From assembly GCF_023074055.1 (NCBI RefSeq), contig NZ_JADPKR010000094.1, positions 248,001 to 312,000 of the forward strand: 64,000 nucleotides of DNA. The letters are read 5' to 3'. The translations under genes were made by a program, and so were the position numbers. Source of the stretch: Bradyrhizobium sp. 141. GTDB lineage: Bacteria > Pseudomonadota > Alphaproteobacteria > Rhizobiales > Xanthobacteraceae. This document shows positions 53,569 through 62,413 of this stretch, in pieces. Each line of letters begins with the position of its first letter. The first letter of the stretch is position 1. The notes under the pieces are model-generated. The model was not told the DNA's origin and did no database searches. It saw only the letters and a program-made list of their open reading frames with translations.

Positions 53569-54689
53569 GGGCCACGATGGATGTCACTAACGACACTAAA
53601 GGTTCAGAAACTCGGGCGGATGATGCTCCGCCTTGACGAGGCGCCGGCCGCGGCTTTCGCCTTCTCAGACCGGGTGGACGGCTCGCCCTGGTCGCTAACC
53701 TTTTCGCCAGTTGTCAAGCCATATTCTGGCGACGCGCACGTCGGCGGGAGCGCGTCGAGCTATTCTTGTCGGCCCGAAGGCCGCTGTCTTGAGCGTCGAG
53801 GATCGATTTCGCCGATGGGCCCACGAAGGGCGGACCCGTCTTCCACGATATCAATCCAGTCACCTGCGGCCATCATTGATCAGGCGACATTCATGCCCGA
53901 GGCCTTCTTCAGTTGGTCATCCGAGAGAGGGCGTCCTCACCGAGTCCTGTCTTGGTCGCACGGTGTCGAGCCGGCCGAGCATCATCCCAGGGCGACAGGG
54001 CTATCCTATCACCTCGATGAAGGTGCAGAAGGTACACCTGCGCCACGCCAAGGCGTTCGCACCCGATCACGTGATGCGGAAATGAATTTCCTGCCACCGG
54101 TGCGGTCGGCGCCACCAAGCCGGAATTCGGCTGTTATGAGAGCACCTCGTGTGGGTCTTCCTATTCTCGCTCAACGCATATTGCCGACTTGCAGATGCGT
54201 CTCGGGCAACTCGGGAAGGACGGCAGCTGTCGGGAGACTGCTGGGGCTTTGTCCCGCGGACAAGGCTGGCGCCAAGGTGTTGTTGGGCACGCTCGAGCGT
54301 ATGGGCGGGACCGTGAGTGATGACGTCCACAATGCCCTCGGTTGCCGGGGTAATCAGGTCGAGTCTGTCGGCTGTGCGCATCCCGCGCTGGAGCACGCGG
54401 CTCGCGGCCGGCTCAAGCACGCCTCGCTCGATGACAGACGCGCGTGCCGCGTCGATGGCTTCTTCAACATCAACCATGGGCTCACGGATAGTTATCTGGA
54501 GCATCTGGATTTTAGGTTGCGGGCATTGATGTTGCTGCACCGGGATGCCGACAGGCTCATGCAATCCGTGATCGCAAGCGCCGCCGTGCGGGAATGGAGG
54601 GGGTTGATCGAGCATCATGATAGGGCGGTCCGTAAGGCCGCGCGCCCGCGAGGCGCGGTACACTTGAACTATGGAACAGGGACGGCAGC
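53569..54689. other. 1.1 kb without a recognisable gene between frxA and nifZ
   Basis: Usually frxA and nifZ are close neighbours in this operon. Here 1.1 kb separates them. A plus-strand frame of 370 codons (53581-54693) and a minus-strand one of 198 codons (54067-54663) are open, but neither has a motif, and both are Arg/Ser/Ala-rich, as expected for chance frames in GC-rich DNA. The stretch may be a remnant of an insertion. Confidence 0.45.
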
Positions 54690-55010
54690 ATGAGCAACAT
54701 CGCCCGTGACAGTGACATCGTCGAGCTGACGGACGCCCCCTTCTTTGATTATGGTGACAACGTGCGGGCCAACCGCACCATCCGCAACGACGGCACCTAT
54801 GTGGGCAAGGAGATCGGTGAGGTTCTGGTCAAGAAAGGCGAGCTTGGCTATGTCGTCTCGATCGGCACGTTCCTGCAACAATTTTACATCTATGGAGTCG
54901 AATTCCTCGGCTCCGGCAATCGCGTCGGCATGAAATGCAAGGAGCTCGATCTAGTCACGCCAAGCCACGAAGGCGAGGAGCCGTTCTTGCCAGGAGCGGC
55001 ACCCCGATGA
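54690..55010 (+). CDS. nifZ: Nitrogen fixation protein NifZ
   Basis: A 106-residue NifZ, which assists P-cluster formation in the second half of the MoFe protein. It reads FFDYGDNVRANRTIRNDGTY, then GKEIGEVLVKKGELGYVVSI and TFLQQFYIYGVEFL, the conserved beta-barrel pattern. Its stop overlaps the start of a second, shorter NifZ-like gene (ATGA). It follows nifB-frxA in the same direction, after an unusual 1.1 kb gap. Confidence 0.95.
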   Translation: MSNIARDSDIVELTDAPFFDYGDNVRANRTIRNDGTYVGKEIGEVLVKKGELGYVVSIGTFLQQFYIYGVEFLGSGNRVGMKCKELDLVTPSHEGEEPFLPGAAPR

Positions 55011-55246
55011 TCGAACCAAGATTGCCAAAATACCGCTCAGGCCAACGTGTCAAGGCGGCAATCGATCTGCTCAACGACGGTTCCTTTCCCGACGCGTCGG
55101 CGGAAGAATGTCTGGTCGGCGTCGGGTACATTGGTGAGATCGTCCAGGTCGGTCGCCATACGGAAGCGAACCTACCCATTTATATGGTCGACTTCGGCAA
55201 GCAGTTGGTGGTTGGCTGCCTCGAGGCAGAAATCTCTGCAGTCTAG
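55007..55246 (+). CDS. Second NifZ-domain protein
   Basis: A 79-residue protein with the same barrel pattern as NifZ: PKYRSGQRVKAAIDLLNDGS, ECLVGVGYIGEIVQVGRHTE and YMVDFGKQLVVGCLEAEISA. It is a shorter paralogue; tandem NifZ-type genes are usual in Bradyrhizobium. The start codon overlaps the nifZ stop. Its role is presumably in nitrogenase maturation or metal handling. Confidence 0.85.
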   Translation: MIEPRLPKYRSGQRVKAAIDLLNDGSFPDASAEECLVGVGYIGEIVQVGRHTEANLPIYMVDFGKQLVVGCLEAEISAV

Positions 55247-55257
55247 GACATCGCGCA

Positions 55258-55617
55258 ATGAACGCCGCAATCATCAGACGACATCATTCCGCATTGCCTG
55301 CGCAACCCAACGAGCTCGACCGGTGGCGGATCGTCCGCGCGCTGACAAAGAGCGAGCGCTACCGATATGTCTCGCCAAAGGTGACAGCGGTTGCTGGCGG
55401 CTATCTGGTCGAGAGCCCGTGCTGCTCAGGCAATATCAATGCGGAGGGCGGCCTCGTCGACGTCGCGCTGCTGCACCACGATAGGACTGGAGTGGCATGG
55501 CAGCTGTTCCGCAAAGATCACCGCAAGGGCGTCTGGGAGTGGCATTCGACCCATCAACGGCTTGGCTTGGCGACAGCGGTTCTGAACGCCGACCCTGAAC
55601 GTTTGTTCTGGCAATAA
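55258..55617 (+). CDS. Conserved nif-cluster protein (DUF3024-like)
   Basis: A 119-residue protein: LPAQPNELDRWRIVRALTKS, ERYRYVSPKVTAVAGGYLVE, SPCCSGNINAEGGLVDVALL and GVAWQLFRKDHRKGVWEWHS. The RYRYVSP...SPCCSxN...GG.VD.ALL pattern is that of small proteins found in nif clusters of several proteobacteria. The Cys pair may bind metal. The function is unknown. It lies eleven bases after the second NifZ gene in one operon. Confidence 0.75.
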   Translation: MNAAIIRRHHSALPAQPNELDRWRIVRALTKSERYRYVSPKVTAVAGGYLVESPCCSGNINAEGGLVDVALLHHDRTGVAWQLFRKDHRKGVWEWHSTHQRLGLATAVLNADPERLFWQ

Positions 55618-55628
55618 GGATTGTGGAG

Positions 55629-55895
55629 ATGGTGCTCGAAGGCGACTTGACGGAGATCGAGCAGACGCTCGCCGTCGTTGATACAGCCTCTGAGCCCTGC
55701 CTGACGCTCCGGCAGAATTTTCCACATCTTGCCTGGATTTGTTGCGAGGCGTCCGACATGACGCAGAGTCCGTTCCGCCGGATTGGAAAGTTCGACCTGC
55801 ATCTGCTCGACAGTGGAGGTCACTGTGTACAGATCACGAATGATCCGCAGCGCGCCACCGGTATTGTGCTGGCCAAGCGCTCTGGCAAGTCATGA
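55629..55895 (+). CDS. Conserved nif-cluster protein (DUF6129-like)
   Basis: An 88-residue protein that reads MVLEGDLTEIEQTLAVVDTA, LRQNFPHLAWICCEASDMTQ and DLHLLDSGGHCVQITNDPQR, and ends TGIVLAKRSGKS. Small proteins with this FPHLxW..C...D......R..... pattern occur next to nifZ in diazotrophs. The ATG at 55629 has aagga eight bases upstream; a GTG at 55623 is less well placed. It is the last gene of the nifB operon and its function is unknown. Confidence 0.75.
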   Translation: MVLEGDLTEIEQTLAVVDTASEPCLTLRQNFPHLAWICCEASDMTQSPFRRIGKFDLHLLDSGGHCVQITNDPQRATGIVLAKRSGKS

Positions 55896-56700
55896 TCAAG
55901 CAATCGCCTGCCGGTGCCAAGCTCACACAGGACGGCTAGGCCCGCGGGTTGTTTGCAATGCCGTAGTGGCCGGCCCGGGAAATATCACCATCAGGTCGCA
56001 CGCTCGTTCATCGGGTCCATGAGACGGGGGCAGGCGATGGTCTCGCAGAAATGTTCGCTGAGGGCGGAATTGCCTGGGCATCTCAACGTGGCTTATTAAA
56101 CCAAGGATACTGCGGCAGATCAAATTTGGCTGAGCGAGCCGTGCTCGATCAGCTGACGTGGAGTAACGCTCAGGCATCGCAAGATTTGCCTTTGTGAGTA
56201 CTCGCCCTTAAGTCCGCAGGACTTCAGAAAATAGGAGAAGACGTTTGTTCTTTGCGCGGTAACGCCGTGCACTCGCCGTGAAGGCCGGTTGATGATGCGC
56301 GCGCAAGTGAGGCAGTGCGACTGTCCCGGCCGATCCTCGCTACTCCATCAATATTATTGGCGCCTGGAAATATCATTCTACGAAATTGGTGAGTGAAGTC
56401 GGCGCCTTCAAGCAAGAAGGGCTTTTCGCGTTGTTTTTCGAAGATGCATCGGGCGTCCCTTCTCTATGGCTTGCTTCCATGTTGAAGTGGCTGACGCGCA
56501 CGTCGAGAATCGGGCTTGTCACGCGGATAAAGATCCAGAGGACGGAGGACAAATTCGCGTGTAGTTCCAGTTCTTATCTCGAAGAGAAAAATCCGCTTGA
56601 ATAGTTGTCGATGGCCATTGATATGGTAATGGGAAGCAGTTGCGTCTTCGCCAAAAACAAGACGCTACAGGCAGATGTGCAAAGCGAAATCGGAGAACAC
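55896..56700. other. No recognisable gene
   Basis: About 800 bases with short, motif-free frames on both strands. No RpoN or NifA site was found before the small gene at 56,701. Confidence 0.45.
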
Positions 56701-56874
56701 GTGGCAAAAAGTACCAAGCGCAAAGAGTATAGTAAGGATGACGTCAAGCTGCTCAAAGCGCACTCAAAGGCCCGCACCCCTGTAGCTAGGGTTTCAAAGC
56801 TTATGAAGCGATCCGAGGGCTCTCTAAGACAGAAAGCACGTACCTTGGGGATTGGCTTGGGTCACCAGCGCTGA
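56701..56874 (+). CDS. Small basic SANT/HTH-like protein
   Basis: A 57-residue, Lys-rich protein that starts with GTG at 56701 and reads AKSTKRKEYSKDDVKLLKAH, then SKARTPVARVSKLMKRSEGS and LRQKARTLGIGLGHQR. The pattern is a single helix-turn-helix of SANT or homeodomain-like type, ending in the conserved LRQKAxxLGIxLGHxR. Such proteins are common in Bradyrhizobium and are probably DNA-binding, but have no known function. The GTG has ggag seven bases before it; longer in-frame starts exist. Confidence 0.7.
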   Translation: MAKSTKRKEYSKDDVKLLKAHSKARTPVARVSKLMKRSEGSLRQKARTLGIGLGHQR

Positions 56875-57773
56875 GATACGCGTCAATGTTCGGAAATTGA
56901 CCGGCGTAATGATCGAGACGGCCAGGCGGCTTACGACCGCCGGGCCACCTGATCGTTTCAGGTCCCTGCGCCCGAGGGTCAGCTCGCGTGATGAACGAGC
57001 TGACCGATTTCCCGATAGACCGGCTCAGTGGCTAAACCTCGTCGAGTGTCATGTGGACTGATAAACCCGACTTGTTCGTCTCATAGTGCGGCTTACATCG
57101 GTGAATATAGATTTACCGAACCCGGAAATACGGTCCGCGAGCGTGCCGGCGGATCATCGTCTCGGCCGGTAGACGTCATTCGGCGCTGAGCCATCTCCCT
57201 CTGCCTCCACCCTTCTCGAGGCGCGGCGACTGGAACCTAGTTGCGCCGAAGAGGGAGCTTGGCACCATTTTTTCCGAGTCCGTGGGCGCCGGCATCGTCG
57301 GCCTACAGCATTAGCGGCCTGCGGCTGACGCAGATCGCTCTGATGATGCTGCCGGCCGTCAAGCCGCAGAAAGAAGGGAATAGCCGCGGTCCGGCCTACG
57401 GCGACAATATAAAGGAACTCTGGCAGGAGCGTCCAGCAGGCGCAGAAGCGTACAAGTATTTTGTATGTTCATGCGGAGCCGCGCCGGCATCCTCTTGCAT
57501 GCGGGATTTGTTGTGAGGTGAGCAAAGCGGTGGTGAACATTGTTCATCGTCATCATCGAGACCGTCGATTTCGCCGCCGCGACTGCCGCACGCGGACAGC
57601 GCGGCGGCCGCGGCAGACTCCATGGTGGCAATGAGAATTGAATTGCAGGCCGCACTCGCTAGCAGCAGGCCGCATTTGCGGTAAGATCGTCTCATCTGGT
57701 ATCCGACAAACGATTGAATCTGACGTCCTTCGAATACGGGAGCTGCTCCTTGCTGCACTTTCGATATGTTGCG
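56875..57773. other. No convincing gene
   Basis: About 900 bases. A minus-strand frame that begins at 57,695 (MRRSYRKCGLLLASAACNSI) has a vaguely signal-peptide-like start and an acidic middle (DGLDDDDEQ), but codon use is not convincing and no motif follows. Nothing else stands out. Confidence 0.4.
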
Positions 57774-58328
57774 TCAGGCAATTTTAAGCGTGTCGCCGCC
57801 GATTTCGCGGTTGCAAGGGCAGAGCTCATCAGTCTGTATCGCATCCAGAACGCGTAACGTGTCCGTCGGACTGCGGCCGACATTGAGGCTTGTCGCATAG
57901 ACATGCTGGATCGTGTTCTCAGGATCGACGATGAAGGTGTAGCGATGTGCGATGCCATCACGCGATCGCACTCCAAGGCCATCGACCAGTGCACCCTTGG
58001 TGTCGGCAAACTGCCAGATCGATAGACGGTGCAGATCCTTGTGCTCACGCCGCCAGGCGAGCTTGCAGAACTCGTTATCGGTCGAGCCACCAAGCACGAT
58101 TGCATCGCGATCGGCGAAATGCTTGGACAGGCGAGCAAACTCAGCGATTTCGGTTGGGCAGACGAATGTGAAATCCTTCGGGTAAAAAAAGATGACTTTC
58201 CATTTTCCGGGGAAACTCCTCTCAGTCAGCGTCTCGAAGGCGCTCTGCCCGTTCTCCTCTTGCAGGTGAAAGCCGGGCTTCACGCCTGTGATGTCGAACG
58301 GCGGCAACTTACTTCCAATTCCAGGCAT
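57774..58328 (-). CDS. Typical 2-Cys peroxiredoxin (AhpC/TSA family)
   Basis: A 184-residue thiol peroxidase that removes hydrogen peroxide and alkyl peroxides. The peroxidatic Cys57 lies in YPKDFTFVCPTEIAEFA and the resolving Cys in ELCPCNREIGGD near the end. The start at 58328 gives MPGIGSKLPPFDITGVKPGF. It is divergent from nifH, and an RpoN promoter (58,380-58,395, minus) lies 52 bases upstream, so it is probably made with nitrogenase to protect it from peroxide. The family assignment is certain; NifA control is inferred from the sites. Confidence 0.95.
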   Translation of the reverse strand: MPGIGSKLPPFDITGVKPGFHLQEENGQSAFETLTERSFPGKWKVIFFYPKDFTFVCPTEIAEFARLSKHFADRDAIVLGGSTDNEFCKLAWRREHKDLHRLSIWQFADTKGALVDGLGVRSRDGIAHRYTFIVDPENTIQHVYATSLNVGRSPTDTLRVLDAIQTDELCPCNREIGGDTLKIA

Positions 58329-58379
58329 ATTGTCCTCACAACATCGCGTCACACGGAAACAGAGTTCCGCGATTGGCAA

Positions 58380-58395
58380 AGCAAGCGATATGCCA
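58380..58395 (-). promoter_or_regulatory. RpoN (-24/-12) promoter of the peroxiredoxin gene
   Basis: On the minus strand the sequence tggcatatcgcttgct has GG and GC ten bases apart and a perfect TTGCT -12 part. The NifA site at 58,607 lies about 210 bases upstream. Confidence 0.78.
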
Positions 58396-58606
58396 CCCGA
58401 TCTTACGGCAAGTACCCATCATGCCGGTCGTGGAACATTCGCCTTTGATGATGGCGGTGGCCTCGAAACCCCATCTGCGCCGTGTGGTCTCCTCGATTGT
58501 CTCGGGCTTACGGCCCGGCATTCCCCGTTCCGCGCTCTTTCGGCCGGCACTCGTAGTGGAATCCACGCGCCGGGCTTTGTCGGGTTTCTATCAGAGCCCT
58601 TGCCGC

Positions 58607-58622
58607 TGTCGGGTCCGCCACA
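58607..58622. promoter_or_regulatory. NifA upstream activator site between peroxiredoxin and nifH
   Basis: The sequence tgtcgggtccgccaca has exact TGT-N10-ACA form. It lies 67 bases upstream of the nifH promoter and may also serve the divergent peroxiredoxin promoter. Confidence 0.75.
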
Positions 58623-58689
58623 GCATCCGGTCTCGGACATTGCGCTATTAGTCGAGCTTAGTCAGATGCTTAACGCGCGTGCGAACGAA

Positions 58690-58705
58690 TGGCACGCCAG
58701 TTGCT
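58690..58705 (+). promoter_or_regulatory. RpoN (-24/-12) promoter of nifH
   Basis: The sequence tggcacgccagttgct is a perfect -24/-12 promoter, identical to that of nifB. It lies 157 bases before the nifH start. Confidence 0.9.
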
Positions 58706-58862
58706 AACTGGATGCAGCAACAACGAGTGAGGGCTGAGGGCACGCCGACGCCGATGGCGAGCGATGGCCTCCTTCCCGAAACCCGTGTGCCCACGTTTCT
58801 GAGAGAGAAACAGCCTCGCGCGTTCGGCGCGAAAAATTGGCAATCGGTTGATGGAGAGCAGC

Positions 58863-59753
58863 ATGTCTTCGCTGAGACAAATCGCGTTTTATGGCAAGGG
58901 TGGCATCGGTAAATCGACAACGTCGCAAAATACGCTGGCGGCTCTTGCTGAGCTGGGCCAAAGGATTCTCATCGTCGGCTGTGATCCCAAAGCGGACTCC
59001 ACTCGCCTCATCCTGCACGCCAAAGCGCAGGACACCATTCTGAGTCTGGCGGCGAATGCCGGCAGCGTTGAGGACCTCGAAATCGAGGACGTCATCAAGC
59101 TCGGCTACAAGGACATTCGATGCGTCGAGTCCGGCGGTCCAGAGCCGGGGGTCGGGTGCGCCGGAAGAGGCGTGATCACTTCGATCAACTTTCTGGAGGA
59201 GAATGGCGCCTATGAGGACATCGACTACGTCTCTTACGACGTGCTCGGCGACGTCGTCTGCGGCGGCTTCGCGATGCCTATCCGCGAGAATAAGGCACAG
59301 GAAATCTACATCGTGATGTCCGGCGAGATGATGGCGATGTATGCCGCCAACAACATCTCCAAGGGTATTCTGAAGTATGCGAATTCCGGCGGCGTGCGCC
59401 TCGGCGGTCTGATCTGCAACGAGCGGCAGACCGACAAGGAGCTGGAGCTTGCAGATGCTCTTGCCAAGAAGCTCGGCAGCCGGCTGATCTACTTCGTGCC
59501 GCGCGACAATGTCGTGCAGCACGCGGAGCTGCGCCGGATGACTGTGTTGGAATACGCGCCAGAGTCCAAGCAGGCGGATCACTATCGCAATCTCGCGACC
59601 AAGATCCACAACAATGCGGGACAAGGCGCCATCCCGACGCCAATCAGCATGGACGAGCTCGAGGATATGCTCATGGAGCACGGCATCATCAAGCCTGTCG
59701 ACGAGAGCCTGGTCGGCAAGACCGCCGCCGAGCTCGCCGCTGTTTCGGCATAG
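58863..59753 (+). CDS. nifH: Nitrogenase iron protein
   Basis: A 296-residue ATP-driven electron donor of nitrogenase, which also acts in cofactor maturation. The P-loop is GKGGIGKSTT (residues 11-20). The [4Fe-4S] cluster ligands are Cys99 (GVGCAGRGVITSI) and Cys133 (DVVCGGFAMPI), and the ADP-ribosylatable Arg is Arg102. Switch regions DPKADS and YDVLGDVV are intact. The start MSSLRQIAFYGKGG at 58863 follows gagagca. nifQ follows after 65 bases. nifH is about 20 kb away from nifDK, as in other bradyrhizobia. Confidence 0.99.
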   Translation: MSSLRQIAFYGKGGIGKSTTSQNTLAALAELGQRILIVGCDPKADSTRLILHAKAQDTILSLAANAGSVEDLEIEDVIKLGYKDIRCVESGGPEPGVGCAGRGVITSINFLEENGAYEDIDYVSYDVLGDVVCGGFAMPIRENKAQEIYIVMSGEMMAMYAANNISKGILKYANSGGVRLGGLICNERQTDKELELADALAKKLGSRLIYFVPRDNVVQHAELRRMTVLEYAPESKQADHYRNLATKIHNNAGQGAIPTPISMDELEDMLMEHGIIKPVDESLVGKTAAELAAVSA

Positions 59754-59818
59754 TTCATGTTGTCGGCCTTCTCGACCGGGGAAGGCCGACATCGTCCACT
59801 CAGAAGCTGGGGACCTTC

Positions 59819-60547
59819 ATGATTGGCACACAAAGCAAATTGGCCGATACGATGTCATCTCCTGTATCAGCAGCTCACATCGCCGAGCAGCGCGATGCAA
59901 GTGAGCTCTACGGGCTTCTGACCGGGCGCCATCCAACAGAAATCGACATCAGCGACGATGACGATTTCGATCGCCATGTGCTCGCTTGCGTTCTCGCCGC
60001 ATCCGCTATGGATGGCGGCCAACTTCCCGAACGGGCTGGCTTGAGTAACCAGGAGCTCGATGCGCTCTTGGTGCAATACTTCCCATCCACCCCGGTCAGG
60101 AGTTGTACCTGGCGCGAACAGTCCGCGTTACCGGCTCCTGACGAGACGATTATGGTGCGCGATCTCCTGCTTGCGCAACGTTCCACCCGTGGCGAGGTCG
60201 GCGGCTGGCTCGCGACGATGATCGCGCGGCGCGCCATGGAGCCTAATCACCTGTGGGAAGATCTCGGTCTGCGGGAGCGGGACGAATTGTCCCGCCTCCT
60301 GATGCGCCATTTCGGGCCGCTGGCGGCTCGCAACACCAAGAACATGCGCTGGAAGCGCTTCTTCTATCGCACGCTATGCGAAGATGACGGTCTGGTGATG
60401 TGTACCACGCCGGTCTGCACGGAATGCAATGATTTTGATCTTTGCTTCGGCGAGGAGAGCGGGGAGAGCCGGATGGCCGGACGCCGGCGGGATCATCTGC
60501 GTCGTCTCGATGACTCCGTCCAAGCCATCCCAAGTTCGCAAGACTGA
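59819..60547 (+). CDS. nifQ: Molybdenum donor protein NifQ
   Basis: A 242-residue protein that supplies molybdenum for FeMo-cofactor synthesis from an Fe-S-Mo cluster. The diagnostic Cys motif Cx4Cx2Cx5C is present near the C-terminus (MCTTPVCTECNDFDLCFG). Upstream blocks are DFDRHVLACVLAASAMDGGQ, MVRDLLLAQRSTRGEVGGWL and NTKNMRWKRFFYRTLCEDDG. It is probably co-transcribed with nifH. The start at 59819 gives a slightly long N-terminus; the ATG at 59852 is an alternative. Confidence 0.95.
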   Translation: MIGTQSKLADTMSSPVSAAHIAEQRDASELYGLLTGRHPTEIDISDDDDFDRHVLACVLAASAMDGGQLPERAGLSNQELDALLVQYFPSTPVRSCTWREQSALPAPDETIMVRDLLLAQRSTRGEVGGWLATMIARRAMEPNHLWEDLGLRERDELSRLLMRHFGPLAARNTKNMRWKRFFYRTLCEDDGLVMCTTPVCTECNDFDLCFGEESGESRMAGRRRDHLRRLDDSVQAIPSSQD

Positions 60548-61018
60548 GCTCATAATGGATGCTCCCTCCTCGGCGCGAGCACCGGTGTATCGGACGAGCT
60601 TTCGGCCAGCTGTCGCCTGAGGAGACTGAGGGTTTGAAAAGATCACCGAGGTAAACAATTGCGCGCAGCCGGCCTAAGCCGGACGCGGCGGCGCCTGATG
60701 ATCGCGGCTTGATAATTGGCGGAGGCGACCGTCACATTTACCGCCGAGATGTTTTATGTCGACGCGCGATCGACGCCAACATCCGCCTCTTGATCGCGCC
60801 CCGCTGAACTTGTTTACGAACGCCGACCTGTGGTTGGACCGAACCCGATGGCTCAAAATTCTTCTTCGATAAGCATGCCGGAATGCACGCGCCTTCCCCG
60901 AAGTGCTGCAGCTTGAGGTGACACCCGAACCGTTGCCCGGCTAGCAAGCTCCAAGCTAGGCGCCTGCCTTCAGCTCGGTCGCAAGCGCACCGAACCTGGC
61001 GCTCCGCCGTTTCCATCC
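60548..61018. other. No recognisable gene between nifQ and nifV
   Basis: About 470 bases; no coding region. The NifA site and promoter of nifV follow directly. Confidence 0.5.
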
Positions 61019-61034
61019 TGTCGGATTTGCGACA
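61019..61034 (+). promoter_or_regulatory. NifA upstream activator site of nifV
   Basis: The sequence tgtcggatttgcgaca has exact TGT-N10-ACA form and lies 58 bases upstream of the RpoN promoter of nifV. Confidence 0.75.
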
Positions 61035-61092
61035 CACCCGACTAATCTGAAATTCGACGTCGTTCACAGGTTCTTGGGAAATTCGAGCGGGT

Positions 61093-61108
61093 TGGCACAG
61101 CAGTTGCT
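61093..61108 (+). promoter_or_regulatory. RpoN (-24/-12) promoter of nifV
   Basis: The sequence tggcacagcagttgct is a perfect -24/-12 promoter, differing at two spacer positions from those of nifH and nifB. It lies 34 bases before the nifV start. Confidence 0.87.
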
Positions 61109-61142
61109 GAACAGCTTCCGGAATAAACATACGGAGCCGCTG

Positions 61143-62411
61143 ATGGCGTTCGCTGCCGCAATCACCGGGCCCGACAAAGATCGGTCGAGGTCCATAGTCC
61201 TAAATGACACCACGTTGCGCGACGGCGAACAGACACCCGGCGTGGCCTTCACGACACCGGAAAAGGTCTCGATCGCGCGTGCGCTGGCCGCGGCCGGAGT
61301 CACGGAGATCGAGGCCGGCACGCCGGCGATGGGTCAGGAAGAGATTGCCGCGATCCGAGCGGTCGCCGAAGCGGGCCTTGCGGCCACGATCATCGGCTGG
61401 TGCCGGATGAAACCCGCGGACGTCGATGCGGCGGTCGAGGCCGGTGTTTCGATGGTCAACCTATCGATTCCATCGTCCGACGTGCAGATTGCGGCGAAAC
61501 TCGGTGGCGGCCGTTTGGCCGCGCTGGAGCGGGTGAAGCGCGTCGCGGCCTATGCTCGCGACAAGGGACTGGATGTCGCGGTGGGTGGCGAAGACTCCTC
61601 GCGTGCCGATGTCAACTTCCTGATCGAGCTGATCGCAACCGCCAAGGCGGCCGGCGCGCGGCGCTTTCGTGTCGCAGATACGCTGAGCGTGCTCGATCCC
61701 GACGCGTCCTTCGCGCTCATGGCCGCACTGCGCGCCAGCACCGATCTCGAGCTCGAATTCCACGGCCATGACGATCTTGGGCTGGCAACGGCTAATACGC
61801 TGGCGGCGATCAAGGCCGGTGCGACGCACGCCTCTGTGACGGTCATTGGACTGGGCGAGCGAGCCGGCAATGCTCCGCTGGAGGAAGTTGCCGTCGCACT
61901 CAGGCAGCTTTACGGCGGTGATACCGGCGTGCTGCTATCCGAACTGGAAAAAGTCGCGGCCGCCGTTGCAGCCGCAGCGTGCCGCACCATTCCGCTCAAC
62001 AAGGCGATTGTCGGCGAGCATGTCTTTACCCATGAATCCGGCATCCACGTCGATGGGCTCTTAAAAGACCGGACCACCTACCAAGCGCTGGACCCGGGGT
62101 TGCTCGGCCGCTCCCACCGCATTGTGATCGGCAAGCATTCCGGGCTTGCCGCTATCACTTCGCTCTTGTCTGAGTTGCAGCTTTCGGTCACCGCCGAGCA
62201 AACCGAAACCATTCTCGCGCGCGTCCGCAAGCATGCCATCGAGCACAAAGGCCCGGTTTCCCAGGAAACGGTGGTGGCGATCTGGCGCGACATTCACGAG
62301 AGCTCGCTCGTCAACCGAGGGCGATCGAGTGGTCAGCCATGCGCGTCGCGCGATCAGGTTGGGACATTCGAGCCAGGACGGTTTCTGGCCGCGGATCTAG
62401 ATGGAGGTTGA
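61143..62411 (+). CDS. nifV: Homocitrate synthase
   Basis: A 422-residue enzyme that condenses acetyl-CoA and 2-oxoglutarate to R-homocitrate, the organic part of FeMo-cofactor. The LeuA/NifV family motifs are LNDTTLRDGEQTPGVAF (metal-binding Asp and catalytic Arg), AGTPAMGQEEIAAIRAVAEA, LELEFHGHDDLGLATANTLA (His-x-His metal ligands) and VFTHESGIHVDGLLKDRTTY. The ATG at 61143 follows cggag; the longer frame overlaps the promoter. nifV is missing from many nodulating bradyrhizobia, which receive homocitrate from the plant, so its presence with its own nif promoter hints at fixation outside nodules or with hosts that do not supply it. Confidence 0.95.
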   Translation: MAFAAAITGPDKDRSRSIVLNDTTLRDGEQTPGVAFTTPEKVSIARALAAAGVTEIEAGTPAMGQEEIAAIRAVAEAGLAATIIGWCRMKPADVDAAVEAGVSMVNLSIPSSDVQIAAKLGGGRLAALERVKRVAAYARDKGLDVAVGGEDSSRADVNFLIELIATAKAAGARRFRVADTLSVLDPDASFALMAALRASTDLELEFHGHDDLGLATANTLAAIKAGATHASVTVIGLGERAGNAPLEEVAVALRQLYGGDTGVLLSELEKVAAAVAAAACRTIPLNKAIVGEHVFTHESGIHVDGLLKDRTTYQALDPGLLGRSHRIVIGKHSGLAAITSLLSELQLSVTAEQTETILARVRKHAIEHKGPVSQETVVAIWRDIHESSLVNRGRSSGQPCASRDQVGTFEPGRFLAADLDGG

Positions 62412-62413
62412 GA

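Noticed and set aside
54067..54663. 198-codon minus-strand frame with a stretch vaguely like GroEL
   Set aside because: The short run VEEAIDAARASVIERG recalls the GroEL region around DALNATRAAVEEG, but nothing before or after it fits a chaperonin.
53581..54693. 370-codon plus-strand frame between frxA and nifZ
   Set aside because: It is open over its whole length but has no motif, is rich in Arg, Ser and Ala, overlaps the nifZ start, and an equally motif-free minus frame covers part of it. Long chance frames are expected at this GC content.
57396..57758. Possible secreted protein on the minus strand next to the peroxiredoxin
   Set aside because: The start MRRSYRKCGLLLASAACNSI resembles a signal peptide only loosely, codon use is poor and the ribosome-binding site is weak.
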